NCBI GenBank assembly: GCA_949358305.1
Contig: OX442314.1
Coordinates: 27,265,118-27,329,117 of the forward strand
DNA from: Strigamia acuminata
Taxonomy: Eukaryota > Arthropoda > Chilopoda > Geophilomorpha > Linotaeniidae
Length of the DNA stretch: 64,000 nt
Direction: 5' to 3'
Notes under the pieces: model-generated
Databases searched by the model: none
Seen by the model: the letters and a program-made list of their open reading frames with translations, nothing else
Told to the model about the DNA's origin: nothing
Made by a program: the position numbers and the translations under genes
In this document: positions 12,572-23,080 of the stretch, one piece after another
Layout: the number at the start of each line of letters is the position of its first letter
Numbering within the stretch: position 1 is the first letter of the stretch

Positions 12572-13602
12572 GGGATGATTCTTGAGGTTCAGTAGTGCTC
12601 AGTGGTCTCTATACAAAGTACTTGAGAAAGAAATTTGCGCTTGGCTTCAAATGAATATTTTTTAACCTTAGAAATGTATGAAGTAAAAATTAAGATAAAT
12701 TTTAACTGTTGTAGTTCCAAATTGTTAACGAGTTCATTTTATTTTACTTCATGAATGTAAATTCATTTATTCATTCATTCATTTATGTAAATGTTGATAT
12801 GCAATATGAACCAAACTGTATCTACATGCCATTCACATCGACCATATGAGCAAATAGAGACATAAATTTCACAACAATTTTTATTTTATTCTATTTTATT
12901 TATATTTTTGGTCAACTTGTGACGATGTCCCTTTGATATCGATTCTATTGAGAAGCGATATAAACCATTACCCTGCAAGACCACTGTTTACAAAGTGTAA
13001 CTATTTGGATAGGCTGGGTACACGAGCGGTTGAACAAATAGCGAGTAATAATTAGACACAACACCCAATTCCGTTTTTACACGATGTCTCTCTAAAGATT
13101 TTTTTAAAAAATACACAGTAGCTGAAGCTGTATTCAAAAAGTCGTGTTTTAAGTGATTTTGATGTTTGTGTGTTTGTTTTTGTATAAAATATGATGATGC
13201 GCCACTGGCATAAGTTTAATCGTTTCATTTCCTGGAGAGAGAGTTACGTATCGTATCGCCCCTAGTGGCAGTGAGCTGAATCATTTATACTTTAAACAAC
13301 AACTAAAAATTATCTTTTGGAGTTTGGTGAATATTTCTCCTCGAGTGTCTTCATGGGGCAACAAAAATATTTATTTCAAATTCACACTTGATTTACACCG
13401 TTTAGAAGTATTTTTTCTATTATTCATTTAAATTATTAGTTTACATATTTCCCACTATGTGGTACCGGCTCCATCTTGGCTGTTATTCAAAATCATTCAA
13501 ACTCCGCTCACACAACCATGACGCGGATATTTCAAATTTCTAACCAACTCATTCTTTAATAAGAGCAACGGTTATATTATTTATTATTATTATTTAATCA
13601 AA
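12572..13602. other. Intergenic spacer, astacin/DEPDC1 divergent promoters
   Basis: About 1 kb of AT-rich sequence between two divergently transcribed genes. Around 13090-13190 there is a dispersed repeat (ATTCAAAAAGTCGTGTTTTAA) that recurs inverted at 20565-20600. I see no coding exon here. Confidence 0.5.
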
Positions 13603-16600
13603 ATGAACGAATGCAACATGAATGTCGGACCGTACAGAGCAACTAAATTGGTAAGTTAAAAATCTAAAAAACGAACCAAATTAAAACACAAAACGATGAT
13701 TACCACACCCTACAGTGGAACGAAGTTGTCCGCAATTTCCGGAGTCAAATGCCACGAAAACGACACCGCAAACACGTGCGACATTTCGACGATTGTTTCA
13801 CATCATCCGAAGCCGTCGATTGGTTGCATTGTTACATGCAAAACAACCCAAACTTTAACCCATGCGTTACGAGGTATTGAAAATATAAAATCGCAAAATC
13901 AAATACAACATTTTTTAAATTCAAATAGGGATCAAACGTTGCAATTGCTCAAGAAATTCGTTGAAAATGGATTATTCGAAGATATTCGGGGCGTCAAATG
14001 TGTCGATCCGGACGAGTTTAAGGATAATTGCGAATTGTACAGGTTTAATTTGAAGTCGCCAATGAAACTAACACGAACACCACGTATGCCGCTATTAAAA
14101 CGAAACGTAGAAAACGACGACAAAGATTACGTTGACATGAAAAGCGAATTGCCCAAATGTCACTTGGTGGCCAGGCAGTTGTCGGTTGTTGATTTAGAAA
14201 ATACCTGGTCAAATATTATATTAAAAAGGTAAATTTAAATTAAAGAAATATATTTATTTGTTTATTTATTTATTTGTTTTGTTTTTAGATTGCAGGAGAA
14301 AATGGAATTGCCGAATTTGGATGCGCTTTTGGACACCGCGAGCGTAAACTCCAAATATATCATCCACAACGCAACCAAAATAAATAAAAATGGCGTCGCG
14401 GTGTGTTTAGATAAAACCAAAGAGCTGCCACATTGGATTATATCTGCCATGAAGTGTTTAGCGAATTGTAAAAATTAATTTTTTTTAAAAATATTTTATA
14501 CAAAAAAAATTTAATGACATAAAATAAAATTAAGGGCCAAATGCGAGCGGAACAGGAAGTTGTTTACCGAATTATCCCGGCTTCCAAATGGACGTATTCG
14601 CCGTAGTCAAAGATTACTTCCGAAGTTTGGACGCCCCGCTCCTAAATTATGACATTTTTGTCAACGCTTTCGGTAACACCTTTTTTCCCTTGAAAAAAAA
14701 TAATATAAATAATTTATTTTATTTTTATTTTTTGAAAGTACGATCTGAATATTTAGATGCGGGTAAAACTCGGCCCGCTTCGACCGCTCCAACGCCCTTA
14801 CAATCCCACAAATCACTAGAAAATATTATCTCGAATGGAAAATCAATCGAAACACTCAACGAAACATCCGTTCTTTCGTCCGAACAAATAATGAACGTGA
14901 CGCTTCCGCCCTCGCTGTGCTTTGAAACGGCGTTCACGTCCGCGGAACCCGTCACGCGAATCATACCCCAACAACAACAATCGTTGTCAAACAGCTCCGC
15001 TATTCATTCGTGCCCGTCTCCATTTTATTTACACGATCCAAGAGGTGCGAACTCGATTTTTGGGAACTCGTCGGTTCGAAGACTCGAAGGGAAGTGCGGC
15101 GGATACGACAATTTGGCGTATTTGGTTCCGAATAGCGAGGAAAATGAGGGGAGTTTTGACATTAAAATGTTGAAAGAAGATTCGAGTTTGAGTTCGTATC
15201 ATACGGTTCCTTCGTGTGTCAATCCGGACGCGAAAAGAGGTTCGCACACTTCGTCTTCGTTGTCTTATCGTACTCCGTGCGGTAATGCGCAACCGGAGCG
15301 AAAGCGAAGATGGTGTAGTTGGCCAAGTAAGCGACAGGCGATCGAAGAGTGGGTGCGAAACTCGTGCTGGCCTGGTAACTAACATTATGCTAACACTTGT
15401 CTATATCTGTCTAATTTATGATTTTTTTCGGTAAAAATTAAGTTTTTTGTTTATTTTTTCGGTAAAAATTAAGTTTTTTGTTTATTTTTTCGGTAATAAT
15501 TTAATTTTTAGCTGATTTTTTCGGTGAAAATTCAATTTTTAGTTGATTTTTCGGTAAAAATTTAATTTTTAGTTGATTTTTTCGGTAAAAATTTAATTTA
15601 TGATCGGCTCTGAACAAAACGCAGGGTACACCCAAAATGGGGTACCCAATTTGGGTACCCAAAATTTCCTGAAATGATTAATCAAATTTTTTACAAATTT
15701 TCAGAAATCAATTTAATTTTTATTATGCCCACTGTGATTGAAACAGACTAAATCTGTTGTGGCACTCACTTCCGGAACTGCCAGCCCTTGTCCCATATAG
15801 ACGATCATAACATTTTCATGTATTGAGATCGTGGGATAACCAACGGTCACTTTACTTTTCAATAATCGGCCCTTGGTGGAGCTACGAGACCCGGAAGTGG
15901 TCAACAGACTAACGGGACATAAAATTATCCAAATTAAACACAAAATTATCCAAATTAAACACAAAATTATCCAAATTAAACACAAAATTATCCAAATTAA
16001 ACACAAAATTATCCAAATTAAACTAAAAATTATCAAAATAAAACTAAAAATTATCAAAATAAAACTAAAAATTATCAAAATTAAACATAAAATTATCAAA
16101 ACATTTTTAAAAAATCATCAAAATCATTTAAAAAAGAAAGAAAAACTTTACCATTACCTGTTATGATCCAAACATGTTAATATTTTTATCTGGTTGATTG
16201 AGTAACTCCTCCTGGTTTTGTAAAACCAAAAAGGAGGAATGATTTATCTTAAAAAAACGAATCAGTTATATTTGTGGAAGAAATAATTCACAATCAATGT
16301 TATCATTTTTATACATAACTTAAATAATGTCAAAATATAACAAATCTTAAAGAAAAGTGCATTTTTTTTTTTTTAAATAGATAAATTTCGTTGCACTTGG
16401 GTACCCAAATTGGGTACCCCATTTTGGGTGTACCCTGCGTTTTGTTCAGAGCCTTTATGATCGATGTTTTTCGGTAAAAATTTAATTTACGATTGATTTT
16501 TAGTTATGGTAAAAATTTAGTTTTTAAATCGGTTTTTTTAGGTAAAAATTAGATTTTTAATTGATTTTTCAGGTAAAAATCGATGTTTAAAAATTAAAAA

Positions 16601-18536
16601 TTGATTTTGGAATTTCTAAATTGTAAAAAAAAAATTATACTAGAAAGGCCAGACCAGTTTTGGCCATTCTAGGTTAATTGCCTTTTTTCTTATTATTTTT
16701 TAAGAAAAAATGTCACGTTTGCTGATTTATGATGTAAAACATCACAAATCAGCTACTAAAGTAAAAAGAAATAGCATTGTAAACCCATCGAGTTTATTGC
16801 TGCAGCTATTTTAAACAGCTGTACCGGTCAAAATGACCGGTCTGGCCTTTCTAGTGTTAAAAATTAAATTAATAAAATTAAAAAAAAATGCAAAATTAAA
16901 TTTAAAAGCCAAAAAGGAATATTTTTGGTAAAATTTGAATCAAATATTTCATCGCACATCTTACGCTTTATCCCCTCCTTGCGGACAGCCAATTTTCCCA
17001 GCTGCAAACTGAAATCTGGCAGTAACCATAATCCATAACAAATTTTTAACACCTAATATACATTAGAATTAACAATTACAGGGCATTGGCCTTCCAAACG
17101 TATAACTCAACACATAACATCCAGACATCGCCAAAATATTTTTTTTTTAAAAATAAATACACTGTAATTATTCCACATTAATTTCTTTTCTCAAAGATCT
17201 TACAGATAGCTGTAAACAACTGGCGATAGACACATTCCAGCTGTTGACACTAACATTACCATCAGACAGCAGAAGAAAACTACACATGCTTCTTCGATTT
17301 CTGAACTTGGTTCTGAAAAACGACCAAGTAAAGTTTCTTACCAGAAACCAGGTTCGCCAGACTAAAAAAAAAACTTCACTATTTTATATTTTATTACAAT
17401 TAACTATTAAATTTAATTTCAATTAATTTCCAGGTGTTGGAGACATTTTCTAGCTGCATTTTGAAGTCCGACACCAATCACGACGAACTCGTTGTCGCAC
17501 GAATAGTCAACTTTCTGATAGACAACTATGAGGCAATATTCATCTTACCCAAGGAATTGCACTCGCAAGTGCGCGAGAGACTCATTTATCTAAGCCGTGA
17601 AAAGGTACAACGGCGCGAGCGAGCAACTAATGGCTTTTTACATCTCTTTCCATTTATGGGGATTTTTAGTGGTACTTTTAGAAAGTAGTGTGCTTTTCCC
17701 AACTCACTTAAAGCAGTGGTTCTTTAAATAACCAATAAATGAAGAAATAAATGATTTGAATGCAACACCACCACACCAACAGAAAGGAATTTCCTCTTTG
17801 CTATTTTAGCTTTAGAATGATAAAGAACTGCTGATTTAAAAGGATAAACTGCAATAATTTTAAATAAAAATGCCAAAATTGCAGAAAATCTTAAAAAATC
17901 AATTCAAATCTCGAGTGAAATCATTAAAATCTTTAAAAAATCTCCAGCAAAATTTTAAAAATCCATCCAATATGTGGTCCATTGGCTACTGCAACAATTT
18001 TAATCAGAAAAATTAATTTATTCAATGTTCATTGCAGTGTATTGTATGTTATCTCCTTGCTTTGGGTTTCCATTTCTAGCATATTAGTAAACTTGTCTTA
18101 TTCTAACAGCACCATACTATTGTTGAGCTTATGGTTTACTTTTGGCACCCTTAAATGTTCCGTTTTGCAGATTGAATACTCCTTAGGAGATGCAACTTCA
18201 GTTACTTATTGTGAACAGGTATCGAAGCAGCAGTATGAAAATCAAAAGGAAAACCATTCAAAAAGAGCCTTGAAGGATCTTTTGGATTCACTTCTGCAAG
18301 ATGAGAAGTTGAATAGAAAAGACAAGATGAAGAAACTAAAAAAGGTGAAATTTCTACTATTTTTTATTACTGTTTACTTCATCTAACTTTAAATTTCCAA
18401 AATTTAACAGTTCAAAGAAGCATATCCAGACATTTACAGGGAAAAAATGATAAACAGTGAGAAAGTGCAAATTAAAAAGGAAAAAGAATCGTCTAAACTG
18501 ACTTTATTACAACGAGTCAAAAGCCTTCGCATTTAA
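13603..18536 (+). CDS. DEPDC1: DEPDC1, DEP-domain and RhoGAP-like protein
   Basis: Ten exons in consistent phase: 13603-13650, 13716-13873, 13929-14228, 14289-14467, 14535-14672, 14739-15374, 17197-17351, 17434-17604, 18171-18344 and 18411-18536, giving 694 residues. The N-terminal DEP domain reads GPYRATKL, then WNEVVRNFRSQMPRKRH, DDCFTSSEAVDWL, LLKKFVENGLFEDI. The RhoGAP-like part carries LPHWIISAMKCLANWP and MDVFAVVKDYF. Then comes a long low-complexity linker (exon 14739-15374), CKQLAIDTFQLLTLTLPSD, and the C-terminal LKDLLDSLLQD with FKEAYPDIYREKM. Vertebrate DEPDC1 proteins are mitotic, nuclear/cytoplasmic, and the GAP domain is thought inactive. Exon 13716-13873 is also open in another frame; the correct frame is the one matching the DEP domain. 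Intron 15375-17196 hosts a Mutator-like and a piggyBac-like element. The stop lies only 92 bp from the SARAF-A stop on the other strand. Confidence 0.93.
15431..15597. repeat. TTCGGTAAAAATT minisatellite, left half
   Basis: Tandem, about 33-bp units built on TTCGGTAAAAATTAAGTTTT repeat here and resume at 16463-16590. The Mutator-like element at 15606-16453 is inserted in the middle of the array, so the array is older than the insertion. Confidence 0.65.
15606..16453. mobile_element. Mutator-like non-autonomous element with 9-bp target duplication
   Basis: Ends are GGCTCTGAACAAAACGCAGG and its complement, with inverted repeats identical for about 57 bp. The 9-bp direct repeat TTTATGATC flanks both sides (15597-15605 and 16454-16462). 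A 9-bp duplication and long inverted repeats fit Mutator (MULE); Merlin is the alternative. Inside is a 21-bp minisatellite (15918-16110, ACAAAATTATCCAAATTAA) and, on the minus strand at 15713-15900, a short open stretch (KVTVGYPTISIHENV) that looks more protein-like than its surroundings. No transposase is present. Confidence 0.75.
16639..16856. mobile_element. piggyBac-like MITE
   Basis: Ends ACTAGAAAGGCCAGACC and GGTCTGGCCTTTCTAGTG are inverted repeats, close to the piggyBac terminal CCCTAGAAAG. TTAA, the piggyBac target, follows on the right (16857-16860); on the left the target has decayed to TTAT. Only 218 bp, with no coding sequence. Confidence 0.7.
18503..18508 (-). terminator. Poly(A) signal for SARAF-A inside DEPDC1 last exon
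   Basis: AATAAA on the minus strand (TTTATT on plus) lies about 120 nt beyond the SARAF-A stop and within the coding part of DEPDC1 exon 18411-18536. The same motif recurs at 23008-23013 and 24825-24830, 68 nt beyond the stops of SARAF-B and SARAF-C. Confidence 0.55.
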
Positions 18537-18628
18537 AAGAAATTCCAAACAAGAAAAATTTCTGCTAATGTAAAAAACAAATAATAATAATAAAATACAG
18601 CTTGAAAATAAATAGGTAAATATAATCA

Positions 18629-21600
18629 TCATCTAACTACTGTTCCACTATATCCTGTTGCTGCATATGTACCAATCTTTTCAGAGAATCTTGAGCACAT
18701 GTTTCTAGAGCCCCATCCAAATGTTTCTGATGTATAACCACTGAAATATAAACAATATATTTAAGTGCCTGAAAATGCATTTACAATCACTAGGTGCATT
18801 CAAAAACCTTTGAGACTAAACTTTTAAAGAAAAGTGAAAAACTAAGTTTTAGTTTTCTGATAAACCAAACTCAGTGAAAATTGTTGCCTAAAAAGTGCAA
18901 TTTTTGCCTGTGAAAAGCAATTTTTACAGGAAAAATGCAATAATTGCTTTAAAAATATCATTTTAAAATAAATGTTGAATTTTTATTGTAAAATTTGTCT
19001 TTTTTAGGTAATAATTGCAATTTAATAGTGAAAATTAAATTTTTTTGTATAAAAAATGCAATTTTGACCTATAAATGTGAAGTTGTTGCACTGCAAAATT
19101 CAAATAATTCTAATTTTATCATTATTATGTATTCGGCCGAATACATAATATTCGGTTTTTAGGCCGAATAACCGAATATAAACCGAATATTCGGTGCAAC
19201 CCTATTGGAGTCAAACCATGCCTTGTACATCCGATTGTGTTTTTACGCGATTTTGAATTAACGCGGTCTAGAAAAATCATCCACTTCCCATATTACCCCA
19301 CTTATTGCCGCATGTCGGTGTAGTGCGAGGGGCTGTGTTCTCATCCGCGTGCGCCGCATCCGCGCCTCCCTGATCCGCTCGATCCCCTCTCCGCGCTCCC
19401 CCACACGCGGCTCCCGCATCCGCGTGGTTCTGTTCGAACGCTCCCTGATCCGCTCGGTTTGTAAGCCGCGCGGAATATAAGTAATATAAAAAATTAAATT
19501 CTGCGCGGTTTCTAATCCGCGCGGAATATAATTAATAAAAAAGATTACATTCCGCGCGGTTTCTAATCCGCGCTCCCACCACGGTTAATCACGTGAGCGT
19601 CGAGACTGTTCGCCCACTGGACCCGTCGGACGTGGGATCGGTCGGTGGCTTCGGACTGGCGGTGGACTCGCAGGAGGACAGACCGACTACCCGCAGACCC
19701 ATCGCCACGGCGAGGAACAGAGGGCGCGCTACTTTCGTTCTTCGACGAACAAAGCGGGGATTCGGATTCGGAGACCACCACGGTCACGGACCCACCCACC
19801 ACGAGGCGAAAGGCGAGCCCTCGACGAACATTTTTAAACATTTTTTAATTCGGCGCGGATGAGACTACGACGCGGATAAGGGATGGAATTGCCACGGATC
19901 CACAACAAGCGGATTAGACCCGCGCGGATGAGCCCTTGGCCGAGTGCGAGTATTACTGGCATGCCGGTGTAATTGAGTACGAATTTTTTTTTAATTTTGA
20001 GCCCAAAATATGCTTAAAACGCATATTTAGATGTCCAAGATGTAGGAAATTGGCCTAAATTTCTATAAATCTTCAGAATATCAAGAAAACTTAAATTTCA
20101 GCCCCAAATTTTAACATAATTATTCATCTGGGCTCTTTTAAACAAAAAAAACAAAAAACCAGTTTTTTCACTTATACCGGCATGTTTTGCTCTACACCTG
20201 CATGCCGTTATACGCTTTTTGAGTGAGATTTGAAAAAGATGATAAACCCATGCCCAATGGCATGTGGCAGTAAGCGGGGTAACACGGTCCGTTTTTAAAT
20301 TTTTTGATTTAACACAGTTTTGTATAAAGATTTTTTAAAAATGAACACAGGAGCTGCATTTTGGTGTTTGTATGTTTGTTTTAACATCACAAAACAAAGA
20401 TACAAATACCTAGAACAGGGGTCGGCAACCTGCGGATCTTTCGATGTCAAGATCAATATCATAAAATTGAAACAAAAATGTTAGTGGCTCTTTAAAAACT
20501 GGGAAATTTTGTAAATTGTAACTTTTGGCTCTTCCGTCTCAAAAGGTTGCCGACCCCTGACCTAGAACACTTAAAACACGACTTTTTGAATGCAACTAGC
20601 CTTTTTTTTCTGGAACGTGTAAAAACAAAATTTGGTATATTTCCTTATTTAAAACAGCACAATGCATCAATGCAAACCATCAGCCTTGCGCACCAAAAAT
20701 TAATATTTTGTTTGTTAAAAATTTGGTATTATCGAGTGTTTGACTATCGAAAGGACAAGAGAAAATAAAACTTTTAAAATAATTTCCATTTATTAAATTC
20801 CTTCGATTTTATAAACATCAAATTTTGGTGGCGCACTTTGCACAATGATTACACCGGCGATGATTAGTTGATGACCAATTATTTATTTATTTCATTTAGT
20901 TTACCTAGTATCTCTTCCTAATAAGAATCCTAAAATTCCTCCACCAATAACTCCTGACCAGAACCCAAAGTTTCCTGTACAACCTGAATATAAAAATTGC
21001 TTCACTCGGACTCGGCCTTCCGTCGTTTACCACGGGGTTTCTTATCCTTACGACCGGTACGTTTTGGCTTTGCCTTCTTTTTTTTGCAGTCACCATTCGA
21101 ACCCGTACTCGAACCCGTGCACGAATCACCTTCTTCCTGTTTGCTCGGGGCTTCTTCTTCTTCCTGTTGGCTCGGGCAACCGCCACAATGCTCTTGTTCT
21201 TTTGGAACTATGAAAAAGTAGTACAATCCGGCCAGCAGTAATACAATTATGAAAAATGCGATCAAAGTCCACAACCATCCCCCCGATGTTGAATCATCAT
21301 CATCAGCAGGCTTATTCTGTGGCTTCCGTGGCTTCGGTGGCTTCCGTGGTTCCCTGAAATTCAAGTCAAATTTAAATTAAAATGTATTTTTGTTGTATGA
21401 TACGTGACAAATCGGGGAATCCCATAAAATTAATTCAGGGATTCCTATGAAAATAAATCGAGGAATTATGAAAACAATAATTAAAAATAAAATTTAAGAA
21501 TTTTTTGTAAGAATAATTTTATTTATGAGAATTGTCCCTTGCTTCTTTTGGTTCGATGTGTCTTAACGTATTTTCTAAAAATTGACCGATTAATTTGGGG

Positions 21601-22695
21601 TGCATCTTATGGTCCGATGCTTCTCATCAATGAAATTTCACAAAAAATGCGATAAATTAATTGAATTCGATCAAACTTCTTTAGAAAACCTGACAAAACG
21701 ATTTTCTTAAAATTTTTTAGTACAAAAGATTTGAGATTTAGTCATTTTTAGACTAAACAAATGTTGCTCTACAAGTTTACAATTGGAAATTTCTGTCTAT
21801 CTCTAACGGTTTCCGAGATAATTTCTCAATGACCTTGAAGGTCAAATTTCGGGTCACCAAAAGATTGCCCCACCCAACTTCAATACTCTACCATCATTAG
21901 ATCAGATAAATTGTCAGAACTTTCAGAAATATTTACTATAGTGATAGACTTTTTGTTCACCCTGTATATAACGGCATACGAGCGTGTATTTTATTTTGTA
22001 AATCGGGCCCAACTTTCATTTACCAGTCATAAGTTTTCCTTCTTTCCATCAGATCATCCTCCCAATCATCCTCCCATTCGTCCGTCTTTCCTTTCGAAAC
22101 TTCCAAATAATATTCTAACTAAAATTAAAAATTTAAATTTAAATTAAATTAAAAATTCTAAAAAATAAAATCATTCTTGGGTCATTCACTCACACCACAA
22201 GACCCCACCAGAACCTCGAAATCACCGGCATAATCGTACCCTTCACAATTGACAGTGAGTCGCCCGAATTCTGTATGAACGGGCAATTCAGCTTTGCATT
22301 CCCACTGAAAACAAACATTAACATCAACATACATCCAATATTTAAATCAATATTTATCTTATTCTACATGCACATCGTGACCATCCCAGCCCATATTTCT
22401 ACACTGAACTACTTCCGGTGCATCGATACATCCGGCACTGCCTCCCAAACATTTCAACTGGAGTAATGGCGGCGCTCTTCGAAACGACGTGTGCCGGCCC
22501 GCGTGCAGTGTCAGCACTTGTATTTCCGACAACAGAATTTTTTTATCAGTACCTGCAATGCCATCAAATACAATTTTAATTAATACATTTTCTTAGCAAT
22601 TAAAGAATTAACTTACCCCAACCGAATACCGCAATGGCAAGACCGATCACAACGAATATACAAACACCGGCAATTTTGTTGAAACAAATAATCAT
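18629..22695 (-). CDS. SARAF: SARAF-A, store-operated calcium entry regulator, divergent copy
   Basis: SARAF is an ER membrane protein that slowly inactivates STIM/Orai calcium entry. Seven exons: 22695-22617, 22552-22368, 22304-22194, 22118-22024, 21353-21052, 20983-20905 and 18740-18629; phases agree, 320 residues. An N-terminal hydrophobic segment (KIAGVCIFVVIGLAIAVFG) is followed by the luminal domain: VLTLHAGRHTSFRR, LKCLGGSAGC, VVQCRNMGWDGHDV, WECKAE, VNCEGYDYAGD, LEYYLE. Then come an acidic insert (WEDDWEDDL), a TM helix (TLIAFFIIVLLLAGLYYFF), and the C-terminal GFWSGVIGGGILGFLLG and ATGYSGTVVR. Exon 21353-21052 differs from copies B and C: the proline-rich cytosolic stretch is replaced by Glu/Lys-rich sequence with CGGC. 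The last intron (18741-20904) has grown to 2.2 kb by repeat insertion. Confidence 0.9.
19255..20335. repeat. Repeat element with GC-rich core in SARAF-A intron
   Basis: Flanking blocks ATTACCCCACTTATTGCCGC (near 19290) and GGCAGTAAGCGGGGTAAC (near 20265) form inverted ends. The core 19330-19960 is strikingly GC-rich in an AT-rich region. It contains CCGCGCGGAATATAA repeats (19470-19560) and a stretch 19590-19850 open in more than one frame (for example SDSETTTVTDPPTTRRK) with no family I recognise. Possibly a captured gene fragment or GC-rich transposon. Confidence 0.5.
20416..20559. mobile_element. hAT MITE with 8-bp target duplication
   Basis: Ends CAGGGGTCGGCAACC and GGTTGCCGACCCCTG are perfect inverted repeats. 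The 8-bp direct repeat ACCTAGAA flanks the element (20408-20415 and 20560-20567). This is the classic hAT signature. The element is 144 bp, without coding capacity, and is inserted into an older repeat in the SARAF-A intron. Confidence 0.9.
21354..22023. other. SARAF-A intron 4, no gene
   Basis: 670-bp intron. It holds a short dispersed repeat near 21930-21975 (GACTTTTTGTTCACCCTGTAT), a motif common at ends of arthropod repeats. Nothing else is recognised. Confidence 0.4.
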
Positions 22696-22770
22696 TATTA
22701 ATAATTAAAGCAAAACGAAAAACTTTGATGGGCGTACGCACGGCCCATCGCCGAAAACGTTACATTCATC

Positions 22771-22866
22771 AAATTCCGGAAGTCTCCGGCAACGACATTT
22801 CGACGATTGTTTCACACCATCCTGTTATTAGTGCATTGTTATTACATGCAAAACAATCCTAACTTT
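22771..22866 (+). pseudogene. DEPDC1 exon 2 relic between SARAF-A and SARAF-B
   Basis: CGACATTTCGACGATTGTTT and ACATGCAAAACAATCCTAAC closely match DEPDC1 exon 13716-13873 (the same first 20 bases at 13789, then ACATGCAAAACAACCCAAAC), with internal deletions. Same strand and same position relative to SARAF as intact DEPDC1. No open frame survives. Confidence 0.8.
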
Positions 22867-22977
22867 AAAAAAAAATTAAAACAATTTAAAATTTATAATA
22901 ATTTATTTTATTAAATAATAATTTACTTAATTTAACGTTCAATTTACTTAATTTAACGTTCAATTTACAAAATTCAA

Positions 22978-23060
22978 AGCCAGGGAGAAAATATCACCTA
23001 AACTAACTTTATTTCAATCAAAAAACAATTTCCAAAATTTCTCGGTGCTAATGTAAAAAC
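22978..23060 (+). pseudogene. DEPDC1 last-exon relic next to SARAF-B
   Basis: CAGGGAGAAAAT, CCTAAACTAACTTTATT and the following TTTCTCGGTGCTAATGTAAA correspond to DEPDC1 exon 10 and its 3' flank (CAGGGAAAAAATG, TCTAAACTGACTTTATT, TTTCTGCTAATGTAAA at 18437-18575). The internal 4 kb of the DEPDC1 copy is gone. The piece contains the likely SARAF-B poly(A) signal at 23008-23013. Confidence 0.75.
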
Positions 23061-23080
23061 ACAACACGCAAAAACAGTCA

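Noticed and set aside
13696-13873. Reading frame ITTPYSGTKLSAISGV at the start of DEPDC1
   Set aside because: It runs through the splice acceptor in the wrong frame. The frame that gives WNEVV and DDCFTSSEAVDWL matches the DEP domain and joins exon 1 in phase.
15713-16166. Opposing open frames rich in Ile/Lys in the DEPDC1 intron
   Set aside because: They mostly read a 21-bp repeat inside the Mutator-like element. Only the short non-repeat part near 15713-15900 was kept as a possible captured fragment.
21002-21051. 22-nt intron after ESE in SARAF-A
   Set aside because: Too short to splice. The upstream GTAAGG donor at 21051-21046 gives a 68-nt intron and the correct phase.
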